Shown here: positions 24,800 to 33,535 of the stretch, in pieces
Numbering within the stretch: position 1 is the first letter of the stretch
Layout of the letters: each line of letters opens with the position of its first letter
From: an uncultured Christensenella sp.
Lineage (GTDB): Bacteria; Bacillota; Clostridia; Christensenellales; Borkfalkiaceae
NCBI GenBank assembly: GCA_910583855.1
Contig: CAJTYL010000005.1
Coordinates: 62,001 to 126,000 of the forward strand
Reading direction: 5' to 3'
Length of the DNA: 64,000 bases
Notes under the pieces: generated by a model
Seen by the model: the letters and a program-made list of their open reading frames with translations, nothing else
Told to the model about the DNA's origin: nothing
The model's database searches: none
Program-made: the position numbers and the translations under genes

Positions 24800-25817
24800 T
24801 CTCTTTTACAATTTTTTCGTTACCGCACTTGACTTGACACAGGTCAAGTGTTTTCTTTAAGTTTTTATCGCCGATAAGTCTGTAAATTCCTTCCAAAAGC
24901 TTTAAATCGGTAAGTTCTTTTTCGCTTAAAACTCGGCAAAGCCGTTGGCTTTGAAAATATTCCGCGTTTTTTAATTGGTCGCCGCGGCTGCGTCTGTTTT
25001 CAAGCGGGATAAAAAGAGTTGGTATTTTCAGTGCGATAAGCTCGTTTGCCGTGTTGGAGCCGCACCTTGATACCGCCGCGTCCGCACAGGCGTAAACTAG
25101 TCCCATATCGTTAGTGAATTCAACCTGTTTATAGCCGTAAATATTCACGTCTTTTGCATTGCCCTTACCGCAGACGTGCAGAATATTGAAGTCTTTGCAA
25201 ACTTTGGGCGCAATATTCCTTATATGCGCGTTAATTTTTTTGGACCCGCTTCCGCCTCCCAGTACGATGAGAGTGGGGCGCATATCCAGCCCAAATCGCG
25301 CGTGCGCTTCGCTTCGGTTCCGCCCGAAAAGACACCCTCTCATAGGCGTACCCGTGCATATGCCCCTGTCAAACTTTTTTGCAGTGGATGGGAAAGTTGT
25401 CAAAATCTTTTCACATCTTTTTGCAATAAATTTGTTTGCAAGCCCTGCGCTCACGTCCGACTCGTGAGTTATAACGGGAATTTTTCTTTTTTTTGCGGCA
25501 AGCGCGGGTGGAACGCAGGCGTATCCGCCCTTGCAGAAAATAAGGTCGGGCTTCACTTCATCGATAATTCTACCCGCTTCTTTTACGCTTTTTATAAGCT
25601 TAATAGGTAGCGCAAGATTGCAAAGTATTTTACCGCGCACGAGTTTGACGGCGGAGCATTCGTAATATTCAACTTTATTTTCTGCGCAAATTCTCTTTTC
25701 GATTCCGTCAGTGCCGAGGTAGCACAGGTCGTAAATTCCGTTTAAAACTTCCATTACGGCAATATTCGGTATTACATGCCCCGCGCTTCCGCCACCGCAA
25801 AACATAATCTTTTTCAT
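24780..25817 (-). CDS. MurG-like glycosyltransferase (GT28)
   Basis: 345 residues. MurG adds GlcNAc to lipid I in peptidoglycan synthesis. Here the N-terminal GGGSAGHVIPN loop is clear, but other hallmarks are variants: HESDVSAGLANKF instead of HEQN, GGGSGSKKIN instead of GGSQGA, and a C-terminal SRCGSNTANELIALKIPTLF with SRGDQLKNAEYF. This pattern matches the MurG-like paralogs of Clostridia more than the dcw-cluster enzyme, and no dcw genes are nearby. It may be a second GT28 enzyme acting on a lipid-linked or cell-wall substrate. Confidence 0.78.
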   Translation of the reverse strand: MKKIMFCGGGSAGHVIPNIAVMEVLNGIYDLCYLGTDGIEKRICAENKVEYYECSAVKLVRGKILCNLALPIKLIKSVKEAGRIIDEVKPDLIFCKGGYACVPPALAAKKRKIPVITHESDVSAGLANKFIAKRCEKILTTFPSTAKKFDRGICTGTPMRGCLFGRNRSEAHARFGLDMRPTLIVLGGGSGSKKINAHIRNIAPKVCKDFNILHVCGKGNAKDVNIYGYKQVEFTNDMGLVYACADAAVSRCGSNTANELIALKIPTLFIPLENRRSRGDQLKNAEYFQSQRLCRVLSEKELTDLKLLEGIYRLIGDKNLKKTLDLCQVKCGNEKIVKEITASLR

Positions 25818-25888
25818 ATCATTATTATATTATTTCTTATTGCGATTATTTATGTAAACGGGCGTCTTTACGATTAAATTAAATAAAC

Positions 25889-25917
25889 TTGACATAATAT
25901 GAATGTGGAAGTATAAT
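25889..25917 (+). promoter_or_regulatory. Promoter of the small membrane protein (leaderless)
   Basis: TTGACA 25889-25894, a 17-nt spacer, TATAAT 25912-25917, then 6 nt to the ATG at 25924. Confidence 0.8.
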
Positions 25918-25923
25918 AAGAGT

Positions 25924-26265
25924 ATGGAAGTAGAGTATATCGTAGCAATTGCGGCGGGGTCGCTGTTTTTGTTGCTGTTTTTCATTTTCATAATTTTGGT
26001 TGCGCAAAGAAAGAAAAAGGCCAAGTTGCAGCGCCAGCGCTTAGAACAGATGTACGGCGATAAAAATCTGGTCAAGATGTATTACGACTTTCTTGTTTAC
26101 GACGAAGAAACCGAGAAAATCGTCGCCGCACAGGCGGAACGCAACAGCCAGATGACTTTCAGCGACATAGATCCGTCTGCACAACCCTCGTCTGACGGCT
26201 CTATTTTCCAGACGGTTGACACTGACGGACTCGAAGAAATAGTCGGCACATATAAACCCGAATAA
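25924..26265 (+). CDS. Small single-pass membrane protein of unknown function
   Basis: 113 residues from ATG 25924, the ATG placed 6 nt behind a consensus -10 box; an upstream ATG at 25903 precedes the promoter's -10 and is excluded. One membrane helix (residues 5-27) is followed by a lysine/arginine-rich stretch, giving a cytoplasmic C-terminus. That tail is acidic and polar. No family recognised. A bidirectional terminator follows. Confidence 0.7.
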   Translation: MEVEYIVAIAAGSLFLLLFFIFIILVAQRKKKAKLQRQRLEQMYGDKNLVKMYYDFLVYDEETEKIVAAQAERNSQMTFSDIDPSAQPSSDGSIFQTVDTDGLEEIVGTYKPE

Positions 26266-26283
26266 ATTAATTTCTTTTAACTG

Positions 26284-26320
26284 TAAAAAGTCGCGCGATT
26301 TAAAATCGCGCGACTTTTAC
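26284..26320. terminator. Bidirectional terminator
   Basis: A perfect 15-bp stem (26286-26300 with 26304-26318) rich in GC in the middle with A/T flanks. It overlaps the stop codon of the minus-strand lipoprotein gene. Confidence 0.85.
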
Positions 26321-26754
26321 TTCATTTTGAAATTCATAATAAGCGGCATTGAAATTATCAATTTAGTTATCGTAAATTTGCCGTTTTCAATCTTCGTGCC
26401 TTCCTTAAACTTTACGCCTAAAATTCCGACCTCGCCCGTAAATTCCCGCGTGTCGGGGTTAACTTCGTAAGCGCCCTCAAAGGTTTTCTTTTTGCCGTCT
26501 TTCGGTTTAAAGCTGACTTCCATTTTTTCATCGTCAAGAAGTGAAATTATTATAAAATCGTACTTTTCAAGTAAATCTTTCTCGCCAAGTCGTGCCGAAA
26601 CGCATTCGTATTCGCCGATATACGGCTTGGTTATAGTTTTTAGCGACCCGTTTTTGTCACCGGATGCCGCGCTTGCCTGTGAAGAAGAGCAGGCGGGAAA
26701 GAGAAATAGCAACAAAGAAAGTACGACGGTTATAAATAATATCTTTTTTTTCAT
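26317..26754 (-). CDS. Small lipoprotein of unknown function
   Basis: 145 residues from the ATG at 26754, giving a lysine-rich start, hydrophobic core and FPAC lipobox (Cys22). An upstream ATG would put 17 odd residues before the signal peptide. The mature part has a beta-strand-rich YIGEYECVSARL and FEGAYEVNPDT pattern, reminiscent of small beta-sandwich lipoproteins of Clostridia. No clear SD. Divergent from the DUF2207-like pair. Confidence 0.65.
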   Translation of the reverse strand: MKKKILFITVVLSLLLFLFPACSSSQASAASGDKNGSLKTITKPYIGEYECVSARLGEKDLLEKYDFIIISLLDDEKMEVSFKPKDGKKKTFEGAYEVNPDTREFTGEVGILGVKFKEGTKIENGKFTITKLIISMPLIMNFKMK

Positions 26755-26793
26755 ATCCAAATCAGTATGCGCAGTTATGCAAAAATTAAACGA

Positions 26794-26822
26794 TTGACAC
26801 CTCAATATGAAGTTTGTATAAT
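26794..26822 (+). promoter_or_regulatory. Promoter of the DUF2207-like gene pair
   Basis: TTGACA 26794-26799, a 17-nt spacer, TATAAT 26817-26822. An AGAGGA SD lies between it and the ATG at 26843. Confidence 0.8.
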
Positions 26823-26842
26823 TATATAGGTAGAGGAAATAA

Positions 26843-27859
26843 ATGGTTTATTACGTTATTTCGGGTTTAATATACGCTTGTATAATTGCGATAATTTTGC
26901 TTGCGCTCATTTTCGGTTTACGCGCCAAAACCTACGTGAAAAGAGAAAAAATAACCAGCCTTGCTAAAGGTTTTTCGCCGTTGGACGTTCAGCGTATATT
27001 TTTAGGTAAAACATATCCGAGAAAGTTGACGCGCGCCTTAATAGTTCATTGGGCGCAGATGGGTTATATACGTGTAAAGTATATAGATAAAACCTATGTA
27101 AGGCTTACCTTAGTTAAAAATCCGCCAACGCATTCTTCAAAAGACGCAGTATTTTTTGATAGGGGCGTTTACGTTCGGGAGCGCGATTTATTTAATAAGC
27201 TTTTTGGTAGAAAAAACGCAGTGGAAGTGAACGTTAACCGCGCAATGTTTTCCCGTAGCGTTGTAAAGTCGGTAAACTCCGGCTATGCCGTGCGTGAGGA
27301 AGAAGGGGTATATTCTTCCGAGCATTATGCACTTAAAATAATTACAACCGTTTTATCCGTATTGCCTTTCGTATTGGCAAGTATTTATTTGTGCTTAGTT
27401 TTGGAAAGCGGCGTCGGAGTCATATTCCCATTCATAATGTGTATGGGCTTATTCTTTTTCAGGTTCGTGCGCGATGTGCCGTTCTTTCCACGGATTGCCA
27501 TAGGCGTATCGTTTGGCGGAGGAGGAGTGGGATTGCTTATTTGGTGGTATACTCAAATATCGGATCCGTTCTGCATAGGTTACACCGCAGTGGCTATTCT
27601 CTTTATAGGTTCTCTGCTTTTGATAAGGTTCGTTGATTATCGCGAAAAAAACAACCTGAACGATTATTCCAATCTAATCAATTACCGCAGATATCTGCTT
27701 TTCGGGCGTAAGTCCGAACTTTTTACTTTCGACTATTACGCAATCTTACCGTATCTGTATGCGTTTAATATAAAGGTGTTAGTTAAGCGCAAATTCAATA
27801 CCGTCCAACTTCCCTCTTGGTATATAAGTGAAAACGGGGAAAGGGGGAATTTGCTGTGA
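26843..27859 (+). CDS. DUF2207 C-terminal-like membrane protein, first of a tandem pair
   Basis: 338 residues. One N-terminal membrane helix, a cytoplasmic winged-helix-like segment (FSPLDVQRIFLGKTYPRK followed by ALIVHWAQMGYIRV), then several membrane helices (about 165-265) and a C-terminal segment LFTFDYYAILPYLYAF and WY. This resembles the C-terminal half of DUF2207 proteins, whose large extracellular N-terminal domain is missing. The downstream gene is a divergent paralog. Function unknown. Confidence 0.65.
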   Translation: MVYYVISGLIYACIIAIILLALIFGLRAKTYVKREKITSLAKGFSPLDVQRIFLGKTYPRKLTRALIVHWAQMGYIRVKYIDKTYVRLTLVKNPPTHSSKDAVFFDRGVYVRERDLFNKLFGRKNAVEVNVNRAMFSRSVVKSVNSGYAVREEEGVYSSEHYALKIITTVLSVLPFVLASIYLCLVLESGVGVIFPFIMCMGLFFFRFVRDVPFFPRIAIGVSFGGGGVGLLIWWYTQISDPFCIGYTAVAILFIGSLLLIRFVDYREKNNLNDYSNLINYRRYLLFGRKSELFTFDYYAILPYLYAFNIKVLVKRKFNTVQLPSWYISENGERGNLL

Positions 27860-28902
27860 GTATTGAAAATATAGCCGTAGGAGCCGTAATAATTGCGGTA
27901 ACCCTTATAATTTCACTGATACCGATATTAATGGGCGCAAGTCGAAAACGGAAAACGGTAAAACCCACCGAGCTGTTCCCTCCGCGCGGTGCTTCGCCTA
28001 TAGACGTGCTGATTCAGTACTACGGAAGAACTGCAGACCCGCGTAGTCTTTTTAACCCGCTTATGCTTTACTGGGCAAAGCGCGGTTTCATAACCATAGA
28101 AGAGGACGGCAAGCGCGGACTTAAACTTACAAAGTTGAGGGACGTTGAGCGTCCCGATAGTAACGACGGTTTTAGCGAAGATACATTTGAGCTTGAAAAA
28201 AGCTTATTCGGGCGCATCTTTTGTCGGCGAAAAGTATTTTATACTCTTGGCGCAAGCGAACATTTTGCAATTTTTTACGACAAAATTATGAGCGGATGCA
28301 GGCAAGAGGCAGAAAAATTAACTGACCGTAAATGTAAGCCGTTTAAAATTCTGACTATTATTTTACCTTTCGTCATGCTGTTTGCGGTTTCACTGACCGT
28401 GATAATTTCAACGGGAGAGGTGTTAGCGATTGTTATGCTTTTCCCTATGGTGGCTATAGGGTTTGTGCGTGGGATACCTCATTTCGAGTTTGATAAAGGC
28501 TCGGCGATGCTGTATTTTTTATACACTTTTTTCATAACGTGCGGTTGTGTGCCCTTCTGTTCGACCGTGTACTTGTTGCCGTGGGAGGCGGGCGCGTTGC
28601 TCTCCGCCGCGCTTGCCGTTGCTATAATAATCTTATTTTTAGTCAATAAGAAAATTAATTTAAGGACGTCCGAACAACTAAAAAACTACGGCAGAATTTG
28701 CGGTTTTAAAAAGTTTCTGCTGCTTGCCGAGGTTAAAAAATTGGAACTTTTGGTGGAGGATAACCCCGAATACTTTTATGAAATTCTGCCCTATTGTTAT
28801 ATATTAGGGATAACGGAAAAATTAAAGAAAAAATTCGACCGTATAATTATGGACGGTCCGGGTTGGTATTTAGGCGAACTTCGCGATATTTTAATGCCAT
28901 GA
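27856..28902 (+). CDS. DUF2207 C-terminal-like membrane protein, second of the pair
   Basis: 348 residues, starting with the GTG of a GTGA overlap with the previous gene. Same architecture as its neighbour: an N-terminal helix, ASPIDVLIQYYGRTADPRS and LMLYWAKRGFITIEED, a block of membrane helices, then YFYEILPYCYILGI and GWY. The two are clearly paralogous but far diverged, which suggests a heteromeric membrane complex. Function unknown. A terminator follows. Confidence 0.65.
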   Translation: MSIENIAVGAVIIAVTLIISLIPILMGASRKRKTVKPTELFPPRGASPIDVLIQYYGRTADPRSLFNPLMLYWAKRGFITIEEDGKRGLKLTKLRDVERPDSNDGFSEDTFELEKSLFGRIFCRRKVFYTLGASEHFAIFYDKIMSGCRQEAEKLTDRKCKPFKILTIILPFVMLFAVSLTVIISTGEVLAIVMLFPMVAIGFVRGIPHFEFDKGSAMLYFLYTFFITCGCVPFCSTVYLLPWEAGALLSAALAVAIIILFLVNKKINLRTSEQLKNYGRICGFKKFLLLAEVKKLELLVEDNPEYFYEILPYCYILGITEKLKKKFDRIIMDGPGWYLGELRDILMP

Positions 28903-28921
28903 GTTTGTTATAACAATATAC

Positions 28922-28950
28922 GCCGCCCGCAGGTTGAACCTGCGGGCGGC
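28922..28950. terminator. Bidirectional terminator
   Basis: A 12-bp or longer GC-rich stem GCCGCCCGCAGG / CCTGCGGGCGGC with a TTGAA loop, between convergent genes. Confidence 0.75.
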
Positions 28951-29013
28951 TAAATTTGTATTTAAAAGCCTGTGTTTGCAACGCGATAAAGAAAATACGA
29001 TTGAATCAAATGT

Positions 29014-29880
29014 TTACGCTTTGCCTATACTTCCGAAAATTTCCGATTTTTCTCTTACGGTCGCTTTGATTGCCTCGCAGCCGGGGGCAAGAAGTTTGCG
29101 GGGGTCGAAGCCCTTTCCGACTAAATCTTTGCCCTCTTGGATATATTTTCTGGTCGCTTCCTGGAAAGCAAGCTGGCATTCGGTATTTACGTTGATTTTT
29201 GCAACCCCCAATGAAATCGCCTTTTTAATCATATCGGTGGGGATACCCGTACCGCCGTGGAGTACTAGGGGCATATCGCCGACTTTTTCTTTTACGGCAG
29301 CAAGCGTTTCAAACGAAAGCCCTTCCCAGTTTGCGGGGTATTTGCCATGAATGTTGCCTATGCCTGCGGCAAGCATAGTAACGCCCAAATCCGCGATTCT
29401 TTTGCACTCGTCGGGGTTTGCGCACTCGCCTTTGCCGATAACGCCGTCTTCTTCGCCGCCTATCGCGCCGACTTCGGCTTCAAGGCTAAGCCCTCTTTTC
29501 TTACAGACTTTAACGAGTTCTTTGGTCTTTTCAATGTTTTCAGCAATGGGGAAGTGAGAACCGTCGAACATGATGGAGGAAAATCCTGCTTCAATGCACT
29601 TGTAGCAACCTTCGTAAGTCCCGTGGTCGAGGTGAAGAGCGACGGGGACGGTAATATTCAAGCACTCTAACATGGCTTTCACCATATCGGCAACCGTCTT
29701 GAAACCCGTCATATACTTGCCTGCGCCTTCGGACACGCCTAGGATAACGGGCGATTTTAATTCTTCCGCAGTCTGTAAAATAGATTTAGTCCATTCCAGA
29801 TTATTAATATTGAACTGTCCGACGGCGTATTTGCCGTCCCTTGCTTTTTCCAGCATTTCTTTTGCCGAAACCAACGCCAT
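29014..29880 (-). CDS. fba: Class II fructose-1,6-bisphosphate aldolase
   Basis: Glycolysis/gluconeogenesis: cleavage and formation of fructose bisphosphate, zinc-dependent. 288 residues. Zn and active-site motifs in order: HLDHGTYE, MFDGSHFP, EAEVGAIGGEEDG, IGNIHGKYP, LHGGTGIP and KINVNTECQ. GGAGG lies before the ATG. Transcribed divergently from gap, so two glycolytic genes share an intergenic region. Confidence 0.97.
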   Translation of the reverse strand: MALVSAKEMLEKARDGKYAVGQFNINNLEWTKSILQTAEELKSPVILGVSEGAGKYMTGFKTVADMVKAMLECLNITVPVALHLDHGTYEGCYKCIEAGFSSIMFDGSHFPIAENIEKTKELVKVCKKRGLSLEAEVGAIGGEEDGVIGKGECANPDECKRIADLGVTMLAAGIGNIHGKYPANWEGLSFETLAAVKEKVGDMPLVLHGGTGIPTDMIKKAISLGVAKINVNTECQLAFQEATRKYIQEGKDLVGKGFDPRKLLAPGCEAIKATVREKSEIFGSIGKA

Positions 29881-29991
29881 AAAAACCTCCGAGCATCATT
29901 TAAGATATTTATTTACTTATTTAAGTATAATTCAAAGTCGCGCAAATTTCAAGCGTATATATAAAATTTTTTAAAAATTACGTCAAAAATA

Positions 29992-30020
29992 TTGCCTTTG
30001 AAAAATGAATGCTGTATAAT
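29992..30020 (+). promoter_or_regulatory. Upstream gap promoter (P2)
   Basis: TTGCCT 29992-29997, a 17-nt spacer, TATAAT 30015-30020. About 145 nt upstream of gap. Confidence 0.6.
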
Positions 30021-30035
30021 GATAGGGTAAGGGAT

Positions 30036-30065
30036 ATGTTGCGTTTAACGCGCGTTTTTCTGTAA
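30036..30065 (+). CDS. Possible 9-codon leader ORF upstream of gap
   Basis: ATG to TAA encoding MLRLTRVFL, with AAGGG a few bases upstream, in the leader transcribed from P2. Overlapping it is a small hairpin, GCGTT/AACGC. Could be chance. Confidence 0.2.
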   Translation: MLRLTRVFL

Positions 30066-30073
30066 AAATTTTG

Positions 30074-30102
30074 TTGACTAAAATAAAGTATTTTGTTATA
30101 AT
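30074..30102 (+). promoter_or_regulatory. Proximal gap promoter (P1)
   Basis: TTGACT 30074-30079, a 17-nt spacer, TATAAT 30097-30102. The remaining 29881-30165 interval is AT-rich and holds the divergent fba start region; nothing else is seen. Confidence 0.8.
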
Positions 30103-30165
30103 TACTTTGTTTTAAAACAAACTTTAAATATTACTGAAAACTTTTAATTCGGAGGAATTATTTTT

Positions 30166-31182
30166 ATGGCAAATGTAAAGGTTGCAATTAACGGATTCGG
30201 TCGTATCGGTCGTCTTGCTTTCAGACAGATGTTCGATGCCGAGGGCTATGAAATCGTAGCCATTAACGACTTGACAAGTCCTAAAATGCTTGCGCATCTC
30301 TTGAAGTATGACTCGGCTCAGGGAAGATACAAGTATTCCGATACCGTAGTCGCAGGTGAAGACTCTATCACCGTAAACGGCAAAACTATCAAGATTTACG
30401 CAGAAAAAGACGCAGCAAATCTTCCCTGGAAAAAACACGACGTAGACGTTGTCCTCGAATGCACCGGTTTCTACTGCTCTAAGGAGAAGGCTTCCGCGCA
30501 CATTAAAGCAGGCGCGAAGAAGTGCGTTATCTCCGCTCCCGCAGGCAACGATCTTCCTACGGTTGTATTCAGCGTAAACGAAAATACTCTTAAAGCAAGC
30601 GATACGGTTATTTCGGCTGCAAGCTGCACCACAAACTGTCTTGCTCCTATGGCAAACAGTCTTAACAAGCTTTGCAAAATCAAAAAAGGCTATATGACGA
30701 CTATCCATGCATATACCGGCGACCAAATGGTTCTTGACGGACCTCACCGCAAGGGCGATTTGAGAAGAGCAAGAGCTGCAGCTATCAATATCGTTCCCAA
30801 CTCCACGGGCGCGGCTAAGGCTATCGGTCTTGTAATTCCCGAACTTAACGGCGTCCTTGACGGCTGCGCCCAGCGCGTACCCGTACCCACCGGTTCGCTT
30901 ACCCAGCTTATCGCAGTTTGCGAAGGAGAGGTTGACGCAAAAGCTGTAAACGACGCAATGAAAGCTGCCGCTTCCGCATCTTACGGCTACACCGAAGAAG
31001 AAATCGTTTCTTCCGACGTTATCGGTATGACCTACGGTTCGCTCTTCGACGCAACCCAAACTAAGTGTATGCCTCTTGGCGACGGTACCACCCTTGTAAA
31101 AGTCGTGTCTTGGTATGATAACGAAAATTCTTACACTTCCCAGATGGTAAGGACCATCAAATACTTCTCCGAATTGAAGTAA
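30166..31182 (+). CDS. gap: Glyceraldehyde-3-phosphate dehydrogenase, type I
   Basis: Oxidises G3P to 1,3-bisphosphoglycerate with NAD. 338 residues. The Rossmann start NGFGRIGRLAFR, catalytic C154 in SAASCTTNCLAP, and WYDNENSYTSQMVRT are all present. A strong GGAGGAATT SD and two promoters suggest high expression; codons are biased as in highly expressed genes. A strong terminator follows. Confidence 0.98.
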   Translation: MANVKVAINGFGRIGRLAFRQMFDAEGYEIVAINDLTSPKMLAHLLKYDSAQGRYKYSDTVVAGEDSITVNGKTIKIYAEKDAANLPWKKHDVDVVLECTGFYCSKEKASAHIKAGAKKCVISAPAGNDLPTVVFSVNENTLKASDTVISAASCTTNCLAPMANSLNKLCKIKKGYMTTIHAYTGDQMVLDGPHRKGDLRRARAAAINIVPNSTGAAKAIGLVIPELNGVLDGCAQRVPVPTGSLTQLIAVCEGEVDAKAVNDAMKAAASASYGYTEEEIVSSDVIGMTYGSLFDATQTKCMPLGDGTTLVKVVSWYDNENSYTSQMVRTIKYFSELK

Positions 31183-31200
31183 TTTAAAACGTAAACGTAA

Positions 31201-31231
31201 AAGAGCCCTGCGTATTTATCGCAGGGCTCTT
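31201..31231. terminator. Terminator after gap (bidirectional)
   Basis: Perfect 12-bp stem AAGAGCCCTGCG / CGCAGGGCTCTT with a TATTTAT loop, between convergent genes. Confidence 0.88.
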
Positions 31232-31244
31232 AAATTTTAAAAAT

Positions 31245-32315
31245 TTAAGCTTTCGCAAAGAAATTCAATATTTCGTCTAACGTGCTTTCGTTGATTGCGT
31301 TATATTTTGTTTTATCAATCGTATTAAAGAAAGCCTTTTCCTCGTCATAAGGGATGTTGCCGCCGTGCTTTTCCTCAAGCGCATTATATCTGTCTAAAAC
31401 GCTTTTGCGATATTCAACTACGTCGGGGTCGTCCGAGTCGTGAATGATGCCGTTATGCGTCGCGTCTTCATAAAAGATGTATTCGAACTTTTCATTGGTG
31501 ATTTCCTCGCGGTGATTGTATATGCTGTCCGTCCACACTGTGTCGTCTTTTCCGCCTTGCAATGCGAGAACGGGAATATCAACACCGTTTATACCGTTGA
31601 CGCCCGTATAATTATAAGCGCTACCCGCTTCCGCAACAGAGCAAATCGCCGCAAACGGGAATACGGCATAGGCAAATCCGCCCATTCCCATAGTGCCTTT
31701 CATCCATTCCAACATAATTCCGCCGTTAGAACTGTAACCGGCAACAGATGCAACCGCCTTGATATTCTTATGATCATAATTCAAAACTGCCGTTACCGCG
31801 TGTCCGCCCCAGCTGTGTCCGAAGAGGTATACGGGCAAGTCTTTAAGCGTAGCACTGTTTTCAATGAATAAAAGCGCGTTATGTAAATCTATATGTGATT
31901 GCGAAAGTCCTGTGGTCCCTTTGCCCTCGCTTGAGTCCGTTCCCGTGCAATCGTAAGTCATCACGCGGTAACCTTCGGTAAGGAAACGGAGCATTATGGG
32001 ATAATAGTTGTTCTGCCAACTTCCTATACCGTGCGCCATAACGACTAACTTATCGCACCCGTCGTCGCCCCAGATATATCCATGAAGCGCATTGCCGTTG
32101 CTGGAGAATTCAACGGCTTCTTTATTATAGCCGAACAGTTCGGTTATTTCGTCCGCCGTATACGAGGTTGTAAGTTCTCCGTCGTGTTCGGCTCTTCCAA
32201 ACATATCGTCTAACAGCACCTTGCTTACAATAAAGGCAACAACCATATAAAGCAAAACGAGTGAAGCTACGATTATTCCGATAATATTTAATACTAATTT
32301 AGTCTTGTTTTTCAT
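31245..32315 (-). CDS. Membrane-anchored alpha/beta hydrolase
   Basis: 356 residues. An uncleaved N-terminal membrane helix (8-32) anchors an alpha/beta-hydrolase domain that probably faces outside. Motifs: VMAHGIGSWQNNY (oxyanion HG), YDCTGTDSSEG, nucleophile in FGHSWGGHA, an acid in QGGKDDTVW, and histidine in EDATHNGI. Similar proteins are annotated as lysophospholipase or peptidase; the substrate is unknown. It starts 10 nt after ychF with AAGGAGA inside the ychF end, so the two are co-transcribed. Confidence 0.82.
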   Translation of the reverse strand: MKNKTKLVLNIIGIIVASLVLLYMVVAFIVSKVLLDDMFGRAEHDGELTTSYTADEITELFGYNKEAVEFSSNGNALHGYIWGDDGCDKLVVMAHGIGSWQNNYYPIMLRFLTEGYRVMTYDCTGTDSSEGKGTTGLSQSHIDLHNALLFIENSATLKDLPVYLFGHSWGGHAVTAVLNYDHKNIKAVASVAGYSSNGGIMLEWMKGTMGMGGFAYAVFPFAAICSVAEAGSAYNYTGVNGINGVDIPVLALQGGKDDTVWTDSIYNHREEITNEKFEYIFYEDATHNGIIHDSDDPDVVEYRKSVLDRYNALEEKHGGNIPYDEEKAFFNTIDKTKYNAINESTLDEILNFFAKA

Positions 32316-32325
32316 TATAATCTCC

Positions 32326-33426
32326 TTAAACGTTGAAGCGGAAGAGAACTACGTCGCCGTCCTTTATAACGTAATCCTTGCCTTCGGAGCGGACTTTGCC
32401 CTTTTCGCGTGCGCCGCCCAACCCGCCGCAGTCCAACAGAGTATGCCATTCGACGACTTCCGCGCGTATAAAGCCCTTTTCAAAATCGCTGTGAATTTTT
32501 CCCGCAGCCTGCGGGGCTTTCGTGCCGTTCACTATAGTCCAGGCACGGGTTTCCTTTTCGCCCGCTGTGAGGTAAGAAATAAGACCGAGCAATGCATAAC
32601 TCTTTTTGATAAGTCTGTTCAAGCCGCTCTCTTCAAGTCCCAATTCTTCTAAAAATACGGCGTTCTCTTCGGCAGGCATTAATGATAGCTCTTCCTCGGT
32701 CTTTGCGCATATAACCAAAACTTCACTGCCCTCTTTTCGTGCGTAATCCTTGACTTTGCAAACTAAGGGGATATCGTTTTCGTTCTTGCCCATATCGAAC
32801 TCGGAAATATTTGCCGCGTAAATGACTGGTTTAGCCGTGAGCAAGAACATATTTTCCAACAGCGGTTTTTCCTCTTCACTGCACTCGAAAAGTCTTGCGG
32901 GTTTTTCGCTTGATAAAAACTTTTCCAGTCTTTCCAAAAATGCGTATTCTGCCGCGGCTTCCTTGTTAGAGCCACCGCGCGCAACGTTTCTTATTCTGTC
33001 CTGACGCTTATTTACTGCTTCTATGTCGGCAAGGATAAGCTCAAATGTAATGGTCTGTATGTCGGCAAGCGGGTCGATTTTATTATTGACGTGCGTTATG
33101 TTTTCATCCTCGAAGCAGCGCACTACGTGAACTATTGCATCGCATTCTCTTACGTGGGATAAAAACTTGTTGCCTAAGCCTTCGCCGTGAGACGCGCCTT
33201 TTACAAGCCCTGCAATGTCAACGAACTCAACGATAGCGGGGGTAATTTTTTTGCTTGAATAAAGCGCCGCTAACTTGTCCAATCTTTCGTCCGGTACGGC
33301 AACCACACCCACGTTCGGTTCAATAGTGCAGAAAGGATAGTTTGCGGCTTCCGCGCCTGCATGGGTTATAGCATTGAATAATGTGGACTTGCCAACGTTG
33401 GGTAGCCCCACAACGCCTAATTTCAT
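32326..33426 (-). CDS. ychF: YchF, OBG-family redox-regulated ATPase
   Basis: P-loop protein of the OBG family that prefers ATP and associates with ribosomes. 366 residues. G1 GLPNVGKSTLF, DIAGLVKGASHGEGLGN (G3) and a coiled-coil insertion are followed by the C-terminal TGS domain, with TRAWTIVNGTKAPQAAGKIHSDFEKGFIRAEV. The start is supported by AGAGG. Co-transcribed with the downstream hydrolase. Confidence 0.96.
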   Translation of the reverse strand: MKLGVVGLPNVGKSTLFNAITHAGAEAANYPFCTIEPNVGVVAVPDERLDKLAALYSSKKITPAIVEFVDIAGLVKGASHGEGLGNKFLSHVRECDAIVHVVRCFEDENITHVNNKIDPLADIQTITFELILADIEAVNKRQDRIRNVARGGSNKEAAAEYAFLERLEKFLSSEKPARLFECSEEEKPLLENMFLLTAKPVIYAANISEFDMGKNENDIPLVCKVKDYARKEGSEVLVICAKTEEELSLMPAEENAVFLEELGLEESGLNRLIKKSYALLGLISYLTAGEKETRAWTIVNGTKAPQAAGKIHSDFEKGFIRAEVVEWHTLLDCGGLGGAREKGKVRSEGKDYVIKDGDVVLFRFNV

Positions 33427-33500
33427 TTAAGATACCTCTGAAAATTCTTTTTTTCATTATAATATAATTTTAAAAATAATCAAAACAAATGTCGGTGTAG

Positions 33501-33529
33501 TTGCTAAAATTTTTCGTCTATGTTAAAAT
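33501..33529 (+). promoter_or_regulatory. argS promoter (leaderless)
   Basis: TTGCTA 33501-33506, a 17-nt spacer, TAAAAT 33524-33529, then exactly 6 nt to the argS ATG. No room for an SD. Confidence 0.7.
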
Positions 33530-33535
33530 TGACTT

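Noticed and set aside
30124..31059. A 311-codon ORF on the minus strand opposite gap
   Set aside because: It is a shadow of the highly biased gap codons; its product is Cys/Phe/Val-rich with no motif, and gap is certain.
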